A stretch of 64,000 nt of DNA. Origin: Phycisphaerae bacterium (GTDB lineage Bacteria; Planctomycetota; Phycisphaerae; Phycisphaerales; SM1A02). The stretch is from the NCBI GenBank assembly GCA_016795065.1, contig JAEUIU010000016.1, positions 1 to 64,000 of the forward strand, written 5' to 3'. The notes below the pieces were generated by a model that saw only the letters and a list, made by a program, of their open reading frames with translations, searched no databases and had not been told where the DNA came from. Below, piece by piece: positions 43,356-52,184 of the stretch. Every line of letters begins with the position of its first letter. Position 1 is the first letter of the stretch. A program made the translations under genes and the position numbers.

Positions 43356-43913
43356 TTACGAGCCGAACGCCTTGCCTTGCTTGCGGATGATGACCTCGTC
43401 GACGTACTTCACACCCTTGCCGTTGTAGGGCTCGGGCTTCCGCTGGGAGCGGATCCGGGCGGCAAACTCGCCGACCGCCTGCTTGTCCGGGCCACTGATG
43501 ATGACCTGGTTCTGGTTCAGATCGACCTTCACCGTGGAGGGAATGTCGAGTTCGATCGTGTCGGCGTAGCCCAGCGTCAGGACAATCTTCTTGCCCTGAA
43601 TCTTCGCGCCCCAACCCACGCCGTTGATCTCGAGCTTCTTCTCGTAGCCCTTGGTGACGCCCTCGACCATGTTGTCGATATTGGCTCGGGTCAGGCCCCA
43701 ATAGGCCTTGCGGTTGCCTTCTTCGAGCTTGGTCATGTCGACGGAGCAGACGATCTTCTTCTCGCTCTCGGTCCAAGCGACGTTGACTTCGGGGCGCCAC
43801 GTCTGCTTGACCGTCCCCTTCGGGCCGGTCATCTCGATCGTGCGTGCATTCGGGTTGATCGTGACCTTCACGCCTGCCGGCACGGTCACGGGTTGCTTTC
43901 CAATTCGGGACAT
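43356..43913 (-). CDS. rplF: 50S ribosomal protein L6
   Basis: The 185-residue protein, MSRIGKQPVTVPAGVKVTIN, has two similar domains and the C-terminal signature RKPEPYNGKGVKYVDEVI. It lies near the factor-binding site. ATG 43913 fits the family; the upstream open frame is not conserved. Confidence 0.97.
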   Translation of the reverse strand: MSRIGKQPVTVPAGVKVTINPNARTIEMTGPKGTVKQTWRPEVNVAWTESEKKIVCSVDMTKLEEGNRKAYWGLTRANIDNMVEGVTKGYEKKLEINGVGWGAKIQGKKIVLTLGYADTIELDIPSTVKVDLNQNQVIISGPDKQAVGEFAARIRSQRKPEPYNGKGVKYVDEVIIRKQGKAFGS

Positions 43914-44093
43914 GATTCGTGGTGTCCTCTGTGTTAGTCCGGTCAGTCTGAGTCGTTCGGGACGGCTCAGGCCACCGGGGCTCCGATTCCATCCACGCGA
44001 GTCTTCCGACGAAGGCAGACCCGCGAAACCGTCATCCATCCGTCCATCCATCCGGCTGTTCGTGTGAACAGCCAACCATCCGGAAAGTCCGCG

Positions 44094-44492
44094 TCAGCAG
44101 ACCTCCGCCACCACCTCGCCGCCGATGTTCGCCTCGCGGCACTGCCGGTCGCTCATCACGCCACGGCTTGTCGAGACGATGGAGATGCCGAGGCCCTGAA
44201 GGGGTCGCGGCAACTCGTCGACGCCGCGGTAGATGCGGCAGCCGACCTTCGAGACTCGTTCGATCTTGTTGATCAGTTGCTCGCCGCGCTGGCCGTACTT
44301 CAGGTGCACGCGGATGAGACCCTGGCGTCCGTCCTCGACAAATTCGAAGTCGCGGACGAAGCCCTCATCCTTGAGGACCTTGACCACACCGCGGTTCAGC
44401 TTGTTGCTGAGGCAAGTGACGGTCTTCTCGCGGTTCCGCACGGCGTTGCGGATGCGGGTGAGCATGTCGGCAGTCAGATCGTGAAGTGCCAT
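44094..44492 (-). CDS. rpsH: 30S ribosomal protein S8
   Basis: The 132-residue protein, MALHDLTADMLTRIRNAVRN, has the C-terminal block GLGISIVSTSRGVMSDRQCR and EVVAEVC. It binds the central domain of 16S rRNA and, in other bacteria, represses the spc operon mRNA. Confidence 0.97.
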   Translation of the reverse strand: MALHDLTADMLTRIRNAVRNREKTVTCLSNKLNRGVVKVLKDEGFVRDFEFVEDGRQGLIRVHLKYGQRGEQLINKIERVSKVGCRIYRGVDELPRPLQGLGISIVSTSRGVMSDRQCREANIGGEVVAEVC

Positions 44493-44638
44493 CGTTCGCT
44501 CCGTCGCCCGCCGTTCGGTGCCGGCGTCGTGCCGGTGCCGCGTTCGGGCGCTCTCGTTCAGTGGGTCGGCCGCACTTGTGCGTCGGCCCTGTGGGGATCA
44601 GTGGGATCCGTCGGGGGTTCTATTGGGGGAGGGCGGCG

Positions 44639-44824
44639 TTACCAGCTCGCCTTCCGCATGCCGGGGATGTGACCCTTGAGGGCCAATTCCCGGAGCATCA
44701 TGCGGCTGATGCGAAACTTGCGGTACACGCCACGCTTTCGGCCGGTGATCTCGCAGCGGACTTGCTTCCGCGAGGAGAACTTCGGCGTCTGCTTCATGCT
44801 GTTGAACGTTGCCTTGCTCGCCAT
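44639..44824 (-). CDS. rpsN: 30S ribosomal protein S14, short form without zinc ligands
   Basis: At 61 residues it has the length of the zinc-type (S14Z) protein and its C-terminus [18 protein letters not shown]. The two C-x2-C pairs that bind zinc are lost: [11 protein letters not shown] keeps one Cys, and the second pair is ISRMM. It is thus a short C-minus variant; most C-minus S14 proteins are about 100 residues. Confidence 0.94.
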   Translation of the reverse strand: MASKATFNSMKQTPKFSSRKQVRCEITGRKRGVYRKFRISRMMLRELALKGHIPGMRKASW

Positions 44825-44865
44825 GGTTCGGTCCTTTGGGTGGCACGGTCAGTGCCCCCGAGCGG

Positions 44866-45597
44866 TCACTTCCTGCGGGATTCCTCGGGCTTGACGAAGG
44901 GCATGCCGAGCTCGCCCAGAACGAAACGGCTCATCTTCGGGTTGGAGTTCTCGAAGCAGACCGTGATGTGCATGCCGTGGGTGAAGGTGACGTTGGCCAT
45001 GTTGATCTCTGGCCACACCGCCTGCTCGTTCAGGCCCATCGAGTAGTTGCCGGCCTTGTCGAAGGCCCGGTCCTTCACGCCGCGGAAGTCCTTGATACGC
45101 GGGGTCGCGAGGTGGATGAGGCGATCGAGGAAGTGCCACATCTTGTCGCGGCGAAGGGTGACCATGAAGGCCGACGGGGCGCCTTCGCGCACCTTGAAGT
45201 TCGCGACCGACTTCTTCGCGAGGATCATCACGGCCCGCTGGCCGGTGATGGTCGAGAAGGTGCTGAGCACCGTGTCGCGAAGCTCGGGCTTGAGCTTCTG
45301 GTTCTCGAGGAACTTGCCGACGCCGGCGTTGACCACGATCTTGGTCATACGGGGGAGCTCATGCCTGTTCTTGAGCTTGAACTCCTCCATCACCTTCGGC
45401 GCGATCTGCTCCATGTAGGTCTGCTGCAGGCGCGGATAGTCCTTGCGGCGCCAGTCTGGCTTCACGCCGGGCTCGCGCTTTGGCTTCTCGGCCGTCGCGG
45501 CGGAGGCGGAGTCAGCACCCTTCGCCGGCTTGCTTCCGGCGGGAGCCTTCTCCTTCTTTTCCTTCTTGTCCTTCTGAGGTTCTTTCGAAGCCGCCAT
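44866..45597 (-). CDS. rplE: 50S ribosomal protein L5 with a long basic N-terminal extension
   Basis: The L5 core starts at about residue 53 (YPRLQQTYMEQIAPKVMEEF) and has VVNAGVGKF, GQRAVMILAKKSVANFKVR and the end GELGMPFVKPEE. It binds 5S rRNA. The first 50 residues (KEPQKDKKEKKEKAPAGSKP, then Ala/Lys-rich) are an extension not found in most bacteria, where L5 is about 180 residues. Confidence 0.95.
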   Translation of the reverse strand: MAASKEPQKDKKEKKEKAPAGSKPAKGADSASAATAEKPKREPGVKPDWRRKDYPRLQQTYMEQIAPKVMEEFKLKNRHELPRMTKIVVNAGVGKFLENQKLKPELRDTVLSTFSTITGQRAVMILAKKSVANFKVREGAPSAFMVTLRRDKMWHFLDRLIHLATPRIKDFRGVKDRAFDKAGNYSMGLNEQAVWPEINMANVTFTHGMHITVCFENSNPKMSRFVLGELGMPFVKPEESRRK

Positions 45598-45663
45598 CGT
45601 TCGCTCCAATCCCGCTCCCGGTCGGTGCCCGCATATGGTGCGAGACCACCGGACAGCGTGGCT

Positions 45664-46050
45664 TTAGGCCTTGACCTTCTTGCTAGTAGCTGTCGTCGTC
45701 TTCTTCACGCTGCCGGTGCCGCGCGGACCGTGCAGCGGCTTGCCGATTTCTTTGCCCCCGCGGGCAGCGACCCGGACCTTTGTGCCGTCCGTCTTGGTGA
45801 CGAATCGGACGCGGGTCGGCTTGCCATCGACCACCGGGCTCACGTTCGAAACGTGAATCGGCATCTCCTGCTGGACGATGCCACCCTGAGGACGCTGCTG
45901 GGTCGGCTTGATGTGCTTGGTGCGGATGTTCACACCCTTGACGACGACGCGATCGCCGTCGTCGACCACGGCGAGAATCTCGCCGACGGTGCCGCGGCTC
46001 TTGCCGGCAGTCACCATGACCGTGTCACCCTTGCGTACGTGTCGGGGCAT
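45664..46050 (-). CDS. rplX: 50S ribosomal protein L24
   Basis: The 128-residue protein has the KOW motif region VRKGDTVMVTAGKSRGTVGE and VKGVNIRTKHIKP. A Thr/Lys-rich C-terminus follows. Its start shares one base with the rplN stop (TAATG-like junction). Confidence 0.96.
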   Translation of the reverse strand: MPRHVRKGDTVMVTAGKSRGTVGEILAVVDDGDRVVVKGVNIRTKHIKPTQQRPQGGIVQQEMPIHVSNVSPVVDGKPTRVRFVTKTDGTKVRVAARGGKEIGKPLHGPRGTGSVKKTTTATSKKVKA

Positions 46051-46436
46051 CAGACAACCTCCGTCGCCAACGAGACGATCTTCATGTAGTTCTTCTCGCG
46101 CAACTCACGGGCGACCGCACCGAAGATGCGGGTGCCGCGGGGGTTGCCTTCCTTGTCAATGAGCACGCACGCGTTCGAGTCGAAGCGAACGTAGCTTCCG
46201 TCCTCGCGGCGGGTCGGGTACTTGGTCCGGACGATCACCGCCTGGACCTTGTCGCCGGCCTTGACGTCAGCGTTCGCCAGCGCCTTCTTGACGGTGCAGA
46301 CGACCTTGTCGCCAATGCCCATCTGAAGGCGGGTGAACTTGCCACTGGCCGTGGACGAGCCGAGCACGCCGATCACCATGGCGATTTTCGCGCCGCTGTT
46401 GTCGGCCACCTCGAGCCTTGTTTCCTTTTGAATCAT
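46050..46436 (-). CDS. rplN: 50S ribosomal protein L14
   Basis: The 128-residue protein, [20 protein letters not shown], has [20 protein letters not shown] and [20 protein letters not shown]. It lies at the subunit interface. The order rpsQ-rplN-rplX is standard. Confidence 0.97.
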   Translation of the reverse strand: MIQKETRLEVADNSGAKIAMVIGVLGSSTASGKFTRLQMGIGDKVVCTVKKALANADVKAGDKVQAVIVRTKYPTRREDGSYVRFDSNACVLIDKEGNPRGTRIFGAVARELREKNYMKIVSLATEVV

Positions 46437-46508
46437 CGGTGGGTCATCCCGCGAAGGCCGCGGATGCTCCTAGAGCCTCTACTGAGGCGAGGGTTACGGG
46501 GTTTGGTC

Positions 46509-46814
46509 TCAGGCGTTCTCGCCGAACGGGAGGTCGGCCTTCGCCAGGCCTCGCTCGACGATGCGAACGAGGATCCAGCACTTGGTTCGGGAGATCGGAC
46601 GACACTCGGCCACCTCGACACGGTCGCCGACACGCGACTCGTTCTTCTCGTCGTGGACGTGAAGCACGGTCCGCTTCTTGATGTACTTGCCGTACTTGGG
46701 GTGCTTGTCCACGTACGGAATCACGACCTTGCGGGTCTTGGTGCGCTTGTCGCTCTCGACGACGCCGATGCGCCGCGGGCTCTTCTCGGGGATGGTGATC
46801 GTTGCGTCGCTCAC
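46509..46814 (-). CDS. rpsQ: 30S ribosomal protein S17
   Basis: The 101-residue OB-fold protein has RRIGVVESDKRTKTRKVVIP, KRTVLHVHDEKNESRVGDRV and ECRPISRTKCW. It overlaps rpmC by 4 bp. Confidence 0.96.
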   Translation of the reverse strand: MSDATITIPEKSPRRIGVVESDKRTKTRKVVIPYVDKHPKYGKYIKKRTVLHVHDEKNESRVGDRVEVAECRPISRTKCWILVRIVERGLAKADLPFGENA

Positions 46815-47026
46815 GACTTGCCTCCAGCGGAGTTGGCCTTGGCCTTGCGGGCGTTCAGTTCGGTCAGCACCCGAGCAAGGTCCTTCCGCGTCTTCTTGAA
46901 CTGCGAGGTGTCCTCGATCTTCTCCGTGACCGTTTGGACACGGAGATCGAAGAGCCGACGGCGAAGCCGATTGGCTTCGACCTTGATCTCGTCGTTGTTG
47001 AGCTTGTGGACTTCGACTGCCTTCAT
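46811..47026 (-). CDS. rpmC: 50S ribosomal protein L29
   Basis: The 71-residue two-helix protein, VHKLNNDEIKVEANRLRRRL, carries FDLRVQTVTEKIEDTSQFKK and the family RKDLARVLTELNARK. It lies by the exit tunnel. Confidence 0.95.
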   Translation of the reverse strand: MKAVEVHKLNNDEIKVEANRLRRRLFDLRVQTVTEKIEDTSQFKKTRKDLARVLTELNARKAKANSAGGKS

Positions 47027-47109
47027 GACTGGTTCACCGTGTGCTGTTCAAGAGAACGGGCGTTGATCGATTCGAATGGTTGGTTGGTTCCGCTGAGCCT
47101 GACGCGGGA

Positions 47110-47529
47110 TCAGACCGCGACGCGGCGACCCACAAAGCGGGTGCGGATGGGCATCTTGTAGGCGATGCGGGCCATCGCCTGCTTCGCGAGGTCCTCGGAA
47201 ACGCCGGCGATCTCGAAGAGAATCGTTCCCGGCTTCACGCGAGCCGCCCAGTACTCGACGTCGGCCTTACCGGTACCCATTCGGGTTTCCAGCGGCTTCT
47301 TCGAAATGGGCTTGTCCGGGAAGACCCGGATGAAGATCTTGCCCTGGCGGCGAAGGAAGTGCTGAGCGGCGATACGACCGGCCTCGATCTGCCGACCGGT
47401 CACCCAGTACGGCTCGAGCCCCTGTAGGCCGAACTCGCCGAAGGCGACATAGTTGCCGCGCGTCGCATTGCCGCGCAGCTTTCCGCGCTGCTCCTTGCGG
47501 AACTTGACTCGCTTTGGCATCAAGGACAT
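47110..47529 (-). CDS. rplP: 50S ribosomal protein L16
   Basis: The 139-residue protein has MPKRVKFRKEQRGKLRGNAT, ARVKPGTILFEIAGVSE and the C-terminal KMPIRTRFVGRR. It sits near the A-site tRNA. AGGAG ten bases upstream favours ATG 47529, three codons ahead of the usual MPKR start. Confidence 0.96.
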   Translation of the reverse strand: MSLMPKRVKFRKEQRGKLRGNATRGNYVAFGEFGLQGLEPYWVTGRQIEAGRIAAQHFLRRQGKIFIRVFPDKPISKKPLETRMGTGKADVEYWAARVKPGTILFEIAGVSEDLAKQAMARIAYKMPIRTRFVGRRVAV

Positions 47530-47619
47530 GGCTATTCGCTCCTGGCAGGCGGGCTTTCACGACGTCGTGAGGGCCCGGTTGTTCGTGTGGTGGAAAGGTG
47601 ACGGTGACGAAAGACGCGT

Positions 47620-48324
47620 TTAGCGACGGCCGCGGGCACGAGCCCGTCCGCCGGCTGCCGACGACTGGGTCGCGTCGTCGTCGTGTTCGGAATACATGCC
47701 CTTGAAGACCCAGACCTTCACGCCGATCGAGCCGTAGGTCGTGTAGCTCTCGCTGATCGCGTAATCGACGTTGGCCTGAAGGGTGGAAAGGGGGATGGAT
47801 CCGAGCCGCTGGTCGAGCGTTCGGGACATTTCGGCCCCGCCGAGACGACCGGAGAGCTGAATGCGGACGCCCTTGGCGCCGTTCTGCATCGCGGACTCGC
47901 AGCGCATCTTGAGGACGCGGCGGAAGTTCGCCCGCTTCTTCAGCTGCTCCGAGATGGTCTCGCCAATCAGCTTGGCGTCGATCTCGGGATTCTTGATCTC
48001 GATGACCTTGATCGCGACCTTTCGGCCGGTGAGGGCCTGGAGGTCGGTCGTGAGTTGCTCGACGCCGGCGCCCTTGAGGCCGACGACCGTTCCCGGGCGG
48101 GCGGTCTTGATGATGACCGTCAGCTCCTCGCGGGTGCGCTCGATCAGCACGTCAGCCACCGCCGCGTATGGCGGGGTCCGGTTGAGGCGCTTGTCGAGGA
48201 ACTTGCGGATCTTGTAGTCCTCGACGAGCAGCTCGCCGAAGAGCGCCTTCGGGGCGAACCAGCGAGACTTGTGGGCCTCGGTGATGCCGACGCGGAAGCC
48301 GAAGGGATGGACCTTTTGTCCCAT
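47620..48324 (-). CDS. rpsC: 30S ribosomal protein S3
   Basis: The 234-residue protein, MGQKVHPFGFRVGITEAHKS, has a KH domain (TARPGTVVGLKGAGVEQL) and the C-terminal GVRIQLSGRLGGAEMSRT. It forms part of the mRNA entry site. A short RARGRR end follows an acidic HDDD run. Confidence 0.97.
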   Translation of the reverse strand: MGQKVHPFGFRVGITEAHKSRWFAPKALFGELLVEDYKIRKFLDKRLNRTPPYAAVADVLIERTREELTVIIKTARPGTVVGLKGAGVEQLTTDLQALTGRKVAIKVIEIKNPEIDAKLIGETISEQLKKRANFRRVLKMRCESAMQNGAKGVRIQLSGRLGGAEMSRTLDQRLGSIPLSTLQANVDYAISESYTTYGSIGVKVWVFKGMYSEHDDDATQSSAAGGRARARGRR

Positions 48325-48385
48325 GGGGGTGTCCTAGGTGAAGCGAAGTGGGGTCAGATGCGTGAGAAGGTGAGCGAAGGAGGGT

Positions 48386-48715
48386 TCAGCGGACGTCCAC
48401 ACCGACATGGATGTGGCAGGTGCGCTTCATGATCGGAGCCGAACGGCCACGATCCTTGGGCTGGAACCGCTTGATCGTGGGGCCCTCGTCGACGCGCGAC
48501 TCGCTGACGACGAGACGGTTCACGTCAGCGTTGCGGTCCTGGGCATTCGCGATGGCGCTCTTCAGCACGCTGGCGATGAACCAGGCGCCGCGGCGCTTCG
48601 AGAACTGGAGCGAGGTGAGGGCCACGTCCACCGGCTGACCGCGGATCATGTCGGCAATGAGCCGGGCTTTCCGCGGAGCGATGCGAGCGAATCGGTGGGA
48701 TGCGTTGTACGCCAT
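48386..48715 (-). CDS. rplV: 50S ribosomal protein L22
   Basis: The 109-residue protein has RFARIAPRKARLIADMIRGQ, ANAQDRNADVNRLVV and a tip loop with GPTIKRFQPKDRGRSAPI, which lines the exit tunnel. ATG 48715 gives the family length. Confidence 0.97.
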   Translation of the reverse strand: MAYNASHRFARIAPRKARLIADMIRGQPVDVALTSLQFSKRRGAWFIASVLKSAIANAQDRNADVNRLVVSESRVDEGPTIKRFQPKDRGRSAPIMKRTCHIHVGVDVR

Positions 48716-48823
48716 GGTGTGCCTATCGAGAAACGGTTGCCGGATGCAATTCGTGACGTAAGAGCCTGAAGGATCGTCCCCAAAGCGGGACAAGTGCTGG
48801 AGAAGAAAGCGTGACCGAGTGGG

Positions 48824-49117
48824 TTACTCGGACTTCTCTCCACCCTTGAGGGATTCCTTCTTGTTCGTGTGTCCCTTGAACATGCGGGTTTGGGCGAACT
48901 CGCCGAGCTTGTGGCCCACCATGTCTTCCGTGCAGAAGACGTCGATGAACGCCCGGCCGTTGTGGACCTGGAACGTGTAGCCGACGAACTCGGGAACGAT
49001 GGTGCAGGCCCGCGCCCAGGTCTTGATCGGAGCGCGCTTTCCGCCTTGAGCGATCTTCTCCACCTTGCGGAAGAGCTTCTCGTCGACGTGGGGACCCTTC
49101 TTCATTGAACGGGACAT
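48824..49117 (-). CDS. rpsS: 30S ribosomal protein S19
   Basis: The 97-residue head protein, [20 protein letters not shown], has [20 protein letters not shown] and [20 protein letters not shown]. It follows rplB in the standard order. Confidence 0.97.
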   Translation of the reverse strand: MSRSMKKGPHVDEKLFRKVEKIAQGGKRAPIKTWARACTIVPEFVGYTFQVHNGRAFIDVFCTEDMVGHKLGEFAQTRMFKGHTNKKESLKGGEKSE

Positions 49118-49216
49118 GTCTGGTCCTTAGGTGAGCTGGCTTGAGTGAGCTGGCCGGTTGGGCTGGCTGACCTTATCTCTGTGAGAGCGGGGTTCGGTAC
49201 AGGGCGGGGAGCGACG

Positions 49217-50071
49217 TTAGAGCTTGAGCTGGCCGTAACGGCGGCTGCGACGACGCCGAATGATGCGGCCATCGCTGGCCTTGCCGAAGCGACGGGTACG
49301 ACCGCCCTTGGCCTGCGTGCCGGAAGAGTTTGAAGGCTCCTGGCCACCCTTCGATCGGCCTTCACCACCACCGTGCGGGTGCTGGTGGTGGCACATTGCG
49401 ACACCACGAGTGGTCGGACGTCGGCCGAGCCAGCGGTTACGGCCGGCCTTGCCGAGGATCACGTTGGCGTTGTCGGGGTTGCCAACCTCGCCGACCGTCG
49501 CGCGGGCGTCGAGGGACACCTGTCGAATTTCGCCCGAAGGAAGCACAAAGGTCGCCCAACGTCCTTCCTTGTTGGTCAGGCGGCCCGACATGCCGGCTGC
49601 CCGGCAGAGGACGCCACCCGAACCCGGCCGCATCTCGATGCAGTGGATCGGGAGACCGGTCGGGATGTACTTCAGCGGCATGCAATTGCCGGCCTTGGGA
49701 TCGATCGCCTTCGAGGAGCTGAGGACGGTCGCGCCCGCGGTCACGCCCTTGGGAGCGAGGATGTAGCGGAGCTCACCGTCGGGGTACTTCACGAGAGCGA
49801 TGTGCGACGACCGGTTGGGGTCGTACTCGATGCCCACGACCACAGCGACCACGTCGTCCTTGTTGCGCCGGAAGTCGATCTTGCGGTAGCGACGCTTGTG
49901 ACCGCCACCCTTGCCGAGGATCGTGATCTTGCCTTGGGTATTACGTCCGCCCGACTTGGTCAGCGGTCGAAGCAGGCTCTTCTCAGGTGACTTCTTCGTC
50001 ACCTCGGCGTGGATGTTCACCGAGGCGTTGCGGCGCCCGGCGGTGACTTTCTTGTAGACGCGAATTGCCAT
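49217..50071 (-). CDS. rplB: 50S ribosomal protein L2 with an altered conserved loop
   Basis: The 284-residue protein, MAIRVYKKVTAGRRNASVNI, has GGGHKRRYRKIDFRRNKDDV, the family core and the C-terminal PHGGGEGR. L2 lies by the peptidyl transferase centre. Most bacteria have MNPVDHPHGGGEGR there; this one reads MCHHQHPHGGGEGR, and the next stretch (usually a KHPVTPWG type) reads SKGGQEPSNSSGTQAKG. The reading frame and length are normal, so this is a real variant. Confidence 0.96.
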   Translation of the reverse strand: MAIRVYKKVTAGRRNASVNIHAEVTKKSPEKSLLRPLTKSGGRNTQGKITILGKGGGHKRRYRKIDFRRNKDDVVAVVVGIEYDPNRSSHIALVKYPDGELRYILAPKGVTAGATVLSSSKAIDPKAGNCMPLKYIPTGLPIHCIEMRPGSGGVLCRAAGMSGRLTNKEGRWATFVLPSGEIRQVSLDARATVGEVGNPDNANVILGKAGRNRWLGRRPTTRGVAMCHHQHPHGGGEGRSKGGQEPSNSSGTQAKGGRTRRFGKASDGRIIRRRRSRRYGQLKL

Positions 50072-50156
50072 TGGTAGGTCTCGTCAGCTATCCGCTCCGG
50101 TGAGCGGTTGGCGTTGGATGCGGCGTGCTCGGGGACGTTTGTCCCGCGGGGATACC

Positions 50157-50432
50157 TTAGAAGAGCTCGATCTTGTCGTCGGCGTGAACTCGGACGATCG
50201 CTCGCTTGGTCGTCTTGCCCTCGATCATGCCGTAGCGGTAGGACCGGTTGCGGGCCTTCCGGTTGATCGTGGCGACGCCGACCACCCGGACCTTGTAGAG
50301 GGCCTCAACGGCCTTCTTGATGTCGGTCTTGGTGGCACGACGGTCGACGGAGAACGAATAACGATTCGCGTCGGTGGCGGCGGTCGCCTTTTCCGTCACG
50401 AGGGGCTTGTGGATGACTTCGGTGGGAAGCAT
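50157..50432 (-). CDS. rplW: 50S ribosomal protein L23
   Basis: The 91-residue protein, MLPTEVIHKPLVTEKATAAT, has RRATKTDIKKAVEALYKV and VATINRKARNRSYRYG. It forms the docking site for trigger factor and SRP at the exit. Its ATG shares one base with the rplD stop. Confidence 0.96.
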   Translation of the reverse strand: MLPTEVIHKPLVTEKATAATDANRYSFSVDRRATKTDIKKAVEALYKVRVVGVATINRKARNRSYRYGMIEGKTTKRAIVRVHADDKIELF

Positions 50433-51133
50433 TAGGCGAGCTCCTTCTTGCTGCCGCACTTGCCGCTGTCGGCGGACTTCTCGCAGTCACAGGAGCAGCA
50501 CTTCCAGCAAGTGCTGTCGAGGAAGCTCTGGAGCGCGGCCTTGTCCACCACGAGGTAGCGGTGGTTCAAAAGCTCGAAGGCGTTGAGCTGCTCGATACGG
50601 CAGACATCAACGCCTTCAATGTTGCGAGCGGAACGCATCGCGTTGCGGTTCTTCGGATCGACCGCAACGAGGCACGTGCGGTTGATCCCGACGGAGGAGA
50701 GCATCGCGGAGAACTCGGCCGTCTTCGGGGCGGCGAAGTTCAGGTCGGCGAAGCACTTCACCTCGCCGTCGACGAGCTTGGCGAGAAGCGCGTTGCGGTT
50801 GGCGAGGCGGCGAGAGGTCTTGGAGAGCGACGTGCGGAAGTCCTCGCGGGTGCGGGTCTTCGCGAAGGCAACGCCACCGCCCTTGCGGTTGGGGACGCGG
50901 CTTGCGCCGACGCGGGCGTTACCGGTGCCCTTTTGCTTGTACAGCTTGCGGGTGGAACCTTCGACCGAACCGCGGCTCTTCGTGCGGGCGGAGCCCTGAC
51001 GCTGGTTTCCGTGGGTGATGACGTAGGCCTGCTTCAGCAGGGCGAAGCGGACGGTGCCGCCGAGGCTCTGCTCGTCGATCGACAGGGTGTCGACCTGCTT
51101 GCCTGTCTTGTCGTAGATGGGCAGGGAAATCAT
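50432..51133 (-). CDS. rplD: 50S ribosomal protein L4 with a cysteine-rich C-terminal tail
   Basis: The L4 core has QAYVITHGNQRQGSARTKSR, KGTGNARVGASRVPNRKGGG and AFELLNHRYLVVDKAAL. After position 205 the chain ends LDSTCWKCCSCDCEKSADSG and then KCGSKKELA. Six cysteines lie in 17 residues, a metal-binding-like cluster not seen in usual L4. In E. coli, L4 represses its own operon; nothing shows this here. Confidence 0.95.
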   Translation of the reverse strand: MISLPIYDKTGKQVDTLSIDEQSLGGTVRFALLKQAYVITHGNQRQGSARTKSRGSVEGSTRKLYKQKGTGNARVGASRVPNRKGGGVAFAKTRTREDFRTSLSKTSRRLANRNALLAKLVDGEVKCFADLNFAAPKTAEFSAMLSSVGINRTCLVAVDPKNRNAMRSARNIEGVDVCRIEQLNAFELLNHRYLVVDKAALQSFLDSTCWKCCSCDCEKSADSGKCGSKKELA

Positions 51134-51325
51134 GGTTCGTTCCTTGGGGGGGTGTCGGATCTTGCGATCCACATCCGTGTGGGGCTCGGGTTCGGACCGA
51201 AGGGTCCGCTCGTCGCCGCCGGTCGCCTCCGCCTCCGGCCACCGTCAGGAATGGTGGCGGGCAGGCATTGACTCAGGTATTGCCAGCGTGGGCTTGCTTG
51301 TCGTCACCTGGCGGTTCCGCCCTGA

Positions 51326-51343
51326 AGGTCCCGCGGGGGACCT
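51326..51343 (-). promoter_or_regulatory. Hairpin in the 257-bp rplC-rplD spacer
   Basis: AGGTCCC (51326-51332), GCGG and GGGACCT (51337-51343) make a perfect 7-bp stem about 50 bp after the rplC stop on the minus strand. It is not followed by a T tract, so it is probably an mRNA structure. The rest of the spacer shows no gene. Confidence 0.35.
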
Positions 51344-51390
51344 CAACGGCGGCCTTCCAGGCAGTGTGGTGCCGAGACTCGCTCAGCGCC

Positions 51391-52074
51391 TCACTTGCCA
51401 GCCTGCACTCGCGCCTTTCGCTTGTAGAGACGGGTCGAAGGCCGGATCACGAGGTAACCGTCGTTGGCGCCCGGCACTGCGCCCTTGACGAGGAGAATGT
51501 GCTTCTCCGGGTCAGCGGAGACGACATCAAGGCTGCGAACAGTGACCTGTTCGTCGCCCATGTGTCCTGCCATCCGCTTCCCCTTCTTGATCTTTGCACC
51601 GTGTCCACGGTCGGTGCCGTGGGAGCCGATGCTGCCGCCGGTGCGGTGCTTTCGCTCCGTACCGTGCGTCGCGCACATGCCCTTGAAGTTGTGCCGCTTC
51701 ATCTGGCCCTGGAAACCCTTGCCCTTCGAGGTTCCGATGACATCAACGAACTTGATGCCTTCGAAAATCGAGAGGTTGACCTCCTGGCCGAGCTCGAAGC
51801 CGTTGGCTTCGGCGTCATCCTTGCAGCGGAACTCGCGGTGGATGCGCTTCGGGCTGACTCCGGCCTTTGCGTCGTGGCCGATGTTGGCCTGGTTCGAGCG
51901 ACGGGCCTTGACGTCCTCCATGCCGATTTGGATGGCGCTATAGCCATGCTTGTCAGAGGTCTTGACCTGGGTGACGAAGCAGGGACCGGCTTGCACGACG
52001 GTGACCGGGATGTTCTTCCCGTCCGGCATGAAGAAGCGGGTCATGCCGATTTTCTTTCCGAGGATCGCTGGCAT
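51391..52074 (-). CDS. rplC: 50S ribosomal protein L3
   Basis: The 227-residue protein, MPAILGKKIGMTRFFMPDGK, has the central block GKGFQGQMKRHNFKGMCATH and GSIGSHGTDRGHGAKIKKGK. It starts assembly of the large subunit. It follows rpsJ after a 150-bp spacer with a hairpin. Confidence 0.97.
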   Translation of the reverse strand: MPAILGKKIGMTRFFMPDGKNIPVTVVQAGPCFVTQVKTSDKHGYSAIQIGMEDVKARRSNQANIGHDAKAGVSPKRIHREFRCKDDAEANGFELGQEVNLSIFEGIKFVDVIGTSKGKGFQGQMKRHNFKGMCATHGTERKHRTGGSIGSHGTDRGHGAKIKKGKRMAGHMGDEQVTVRSLDVVSADPEKHILLVKGAVPGANDGYLVIRPSTRLYKRKARVQAGK

Positions 52075-52184
52075 GGTGGTGGGTCAGTCAGGGGGTCGTG
52101 GCCAGAGGTCGGGGTCGCGGGGAGTTGTCTGCGATTCGACGTGACCGGGGCAGGAGTCCCGCGGCAAATGCCGGGGCAACGAAA

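Noticed and set aside
43300-43992. Long N-terminal extension of L18 in the same frame
   Set aside because: The upstream part is antisense-like, charged and overlaps rplF in another frame; ATG 43299 gives normal L18.
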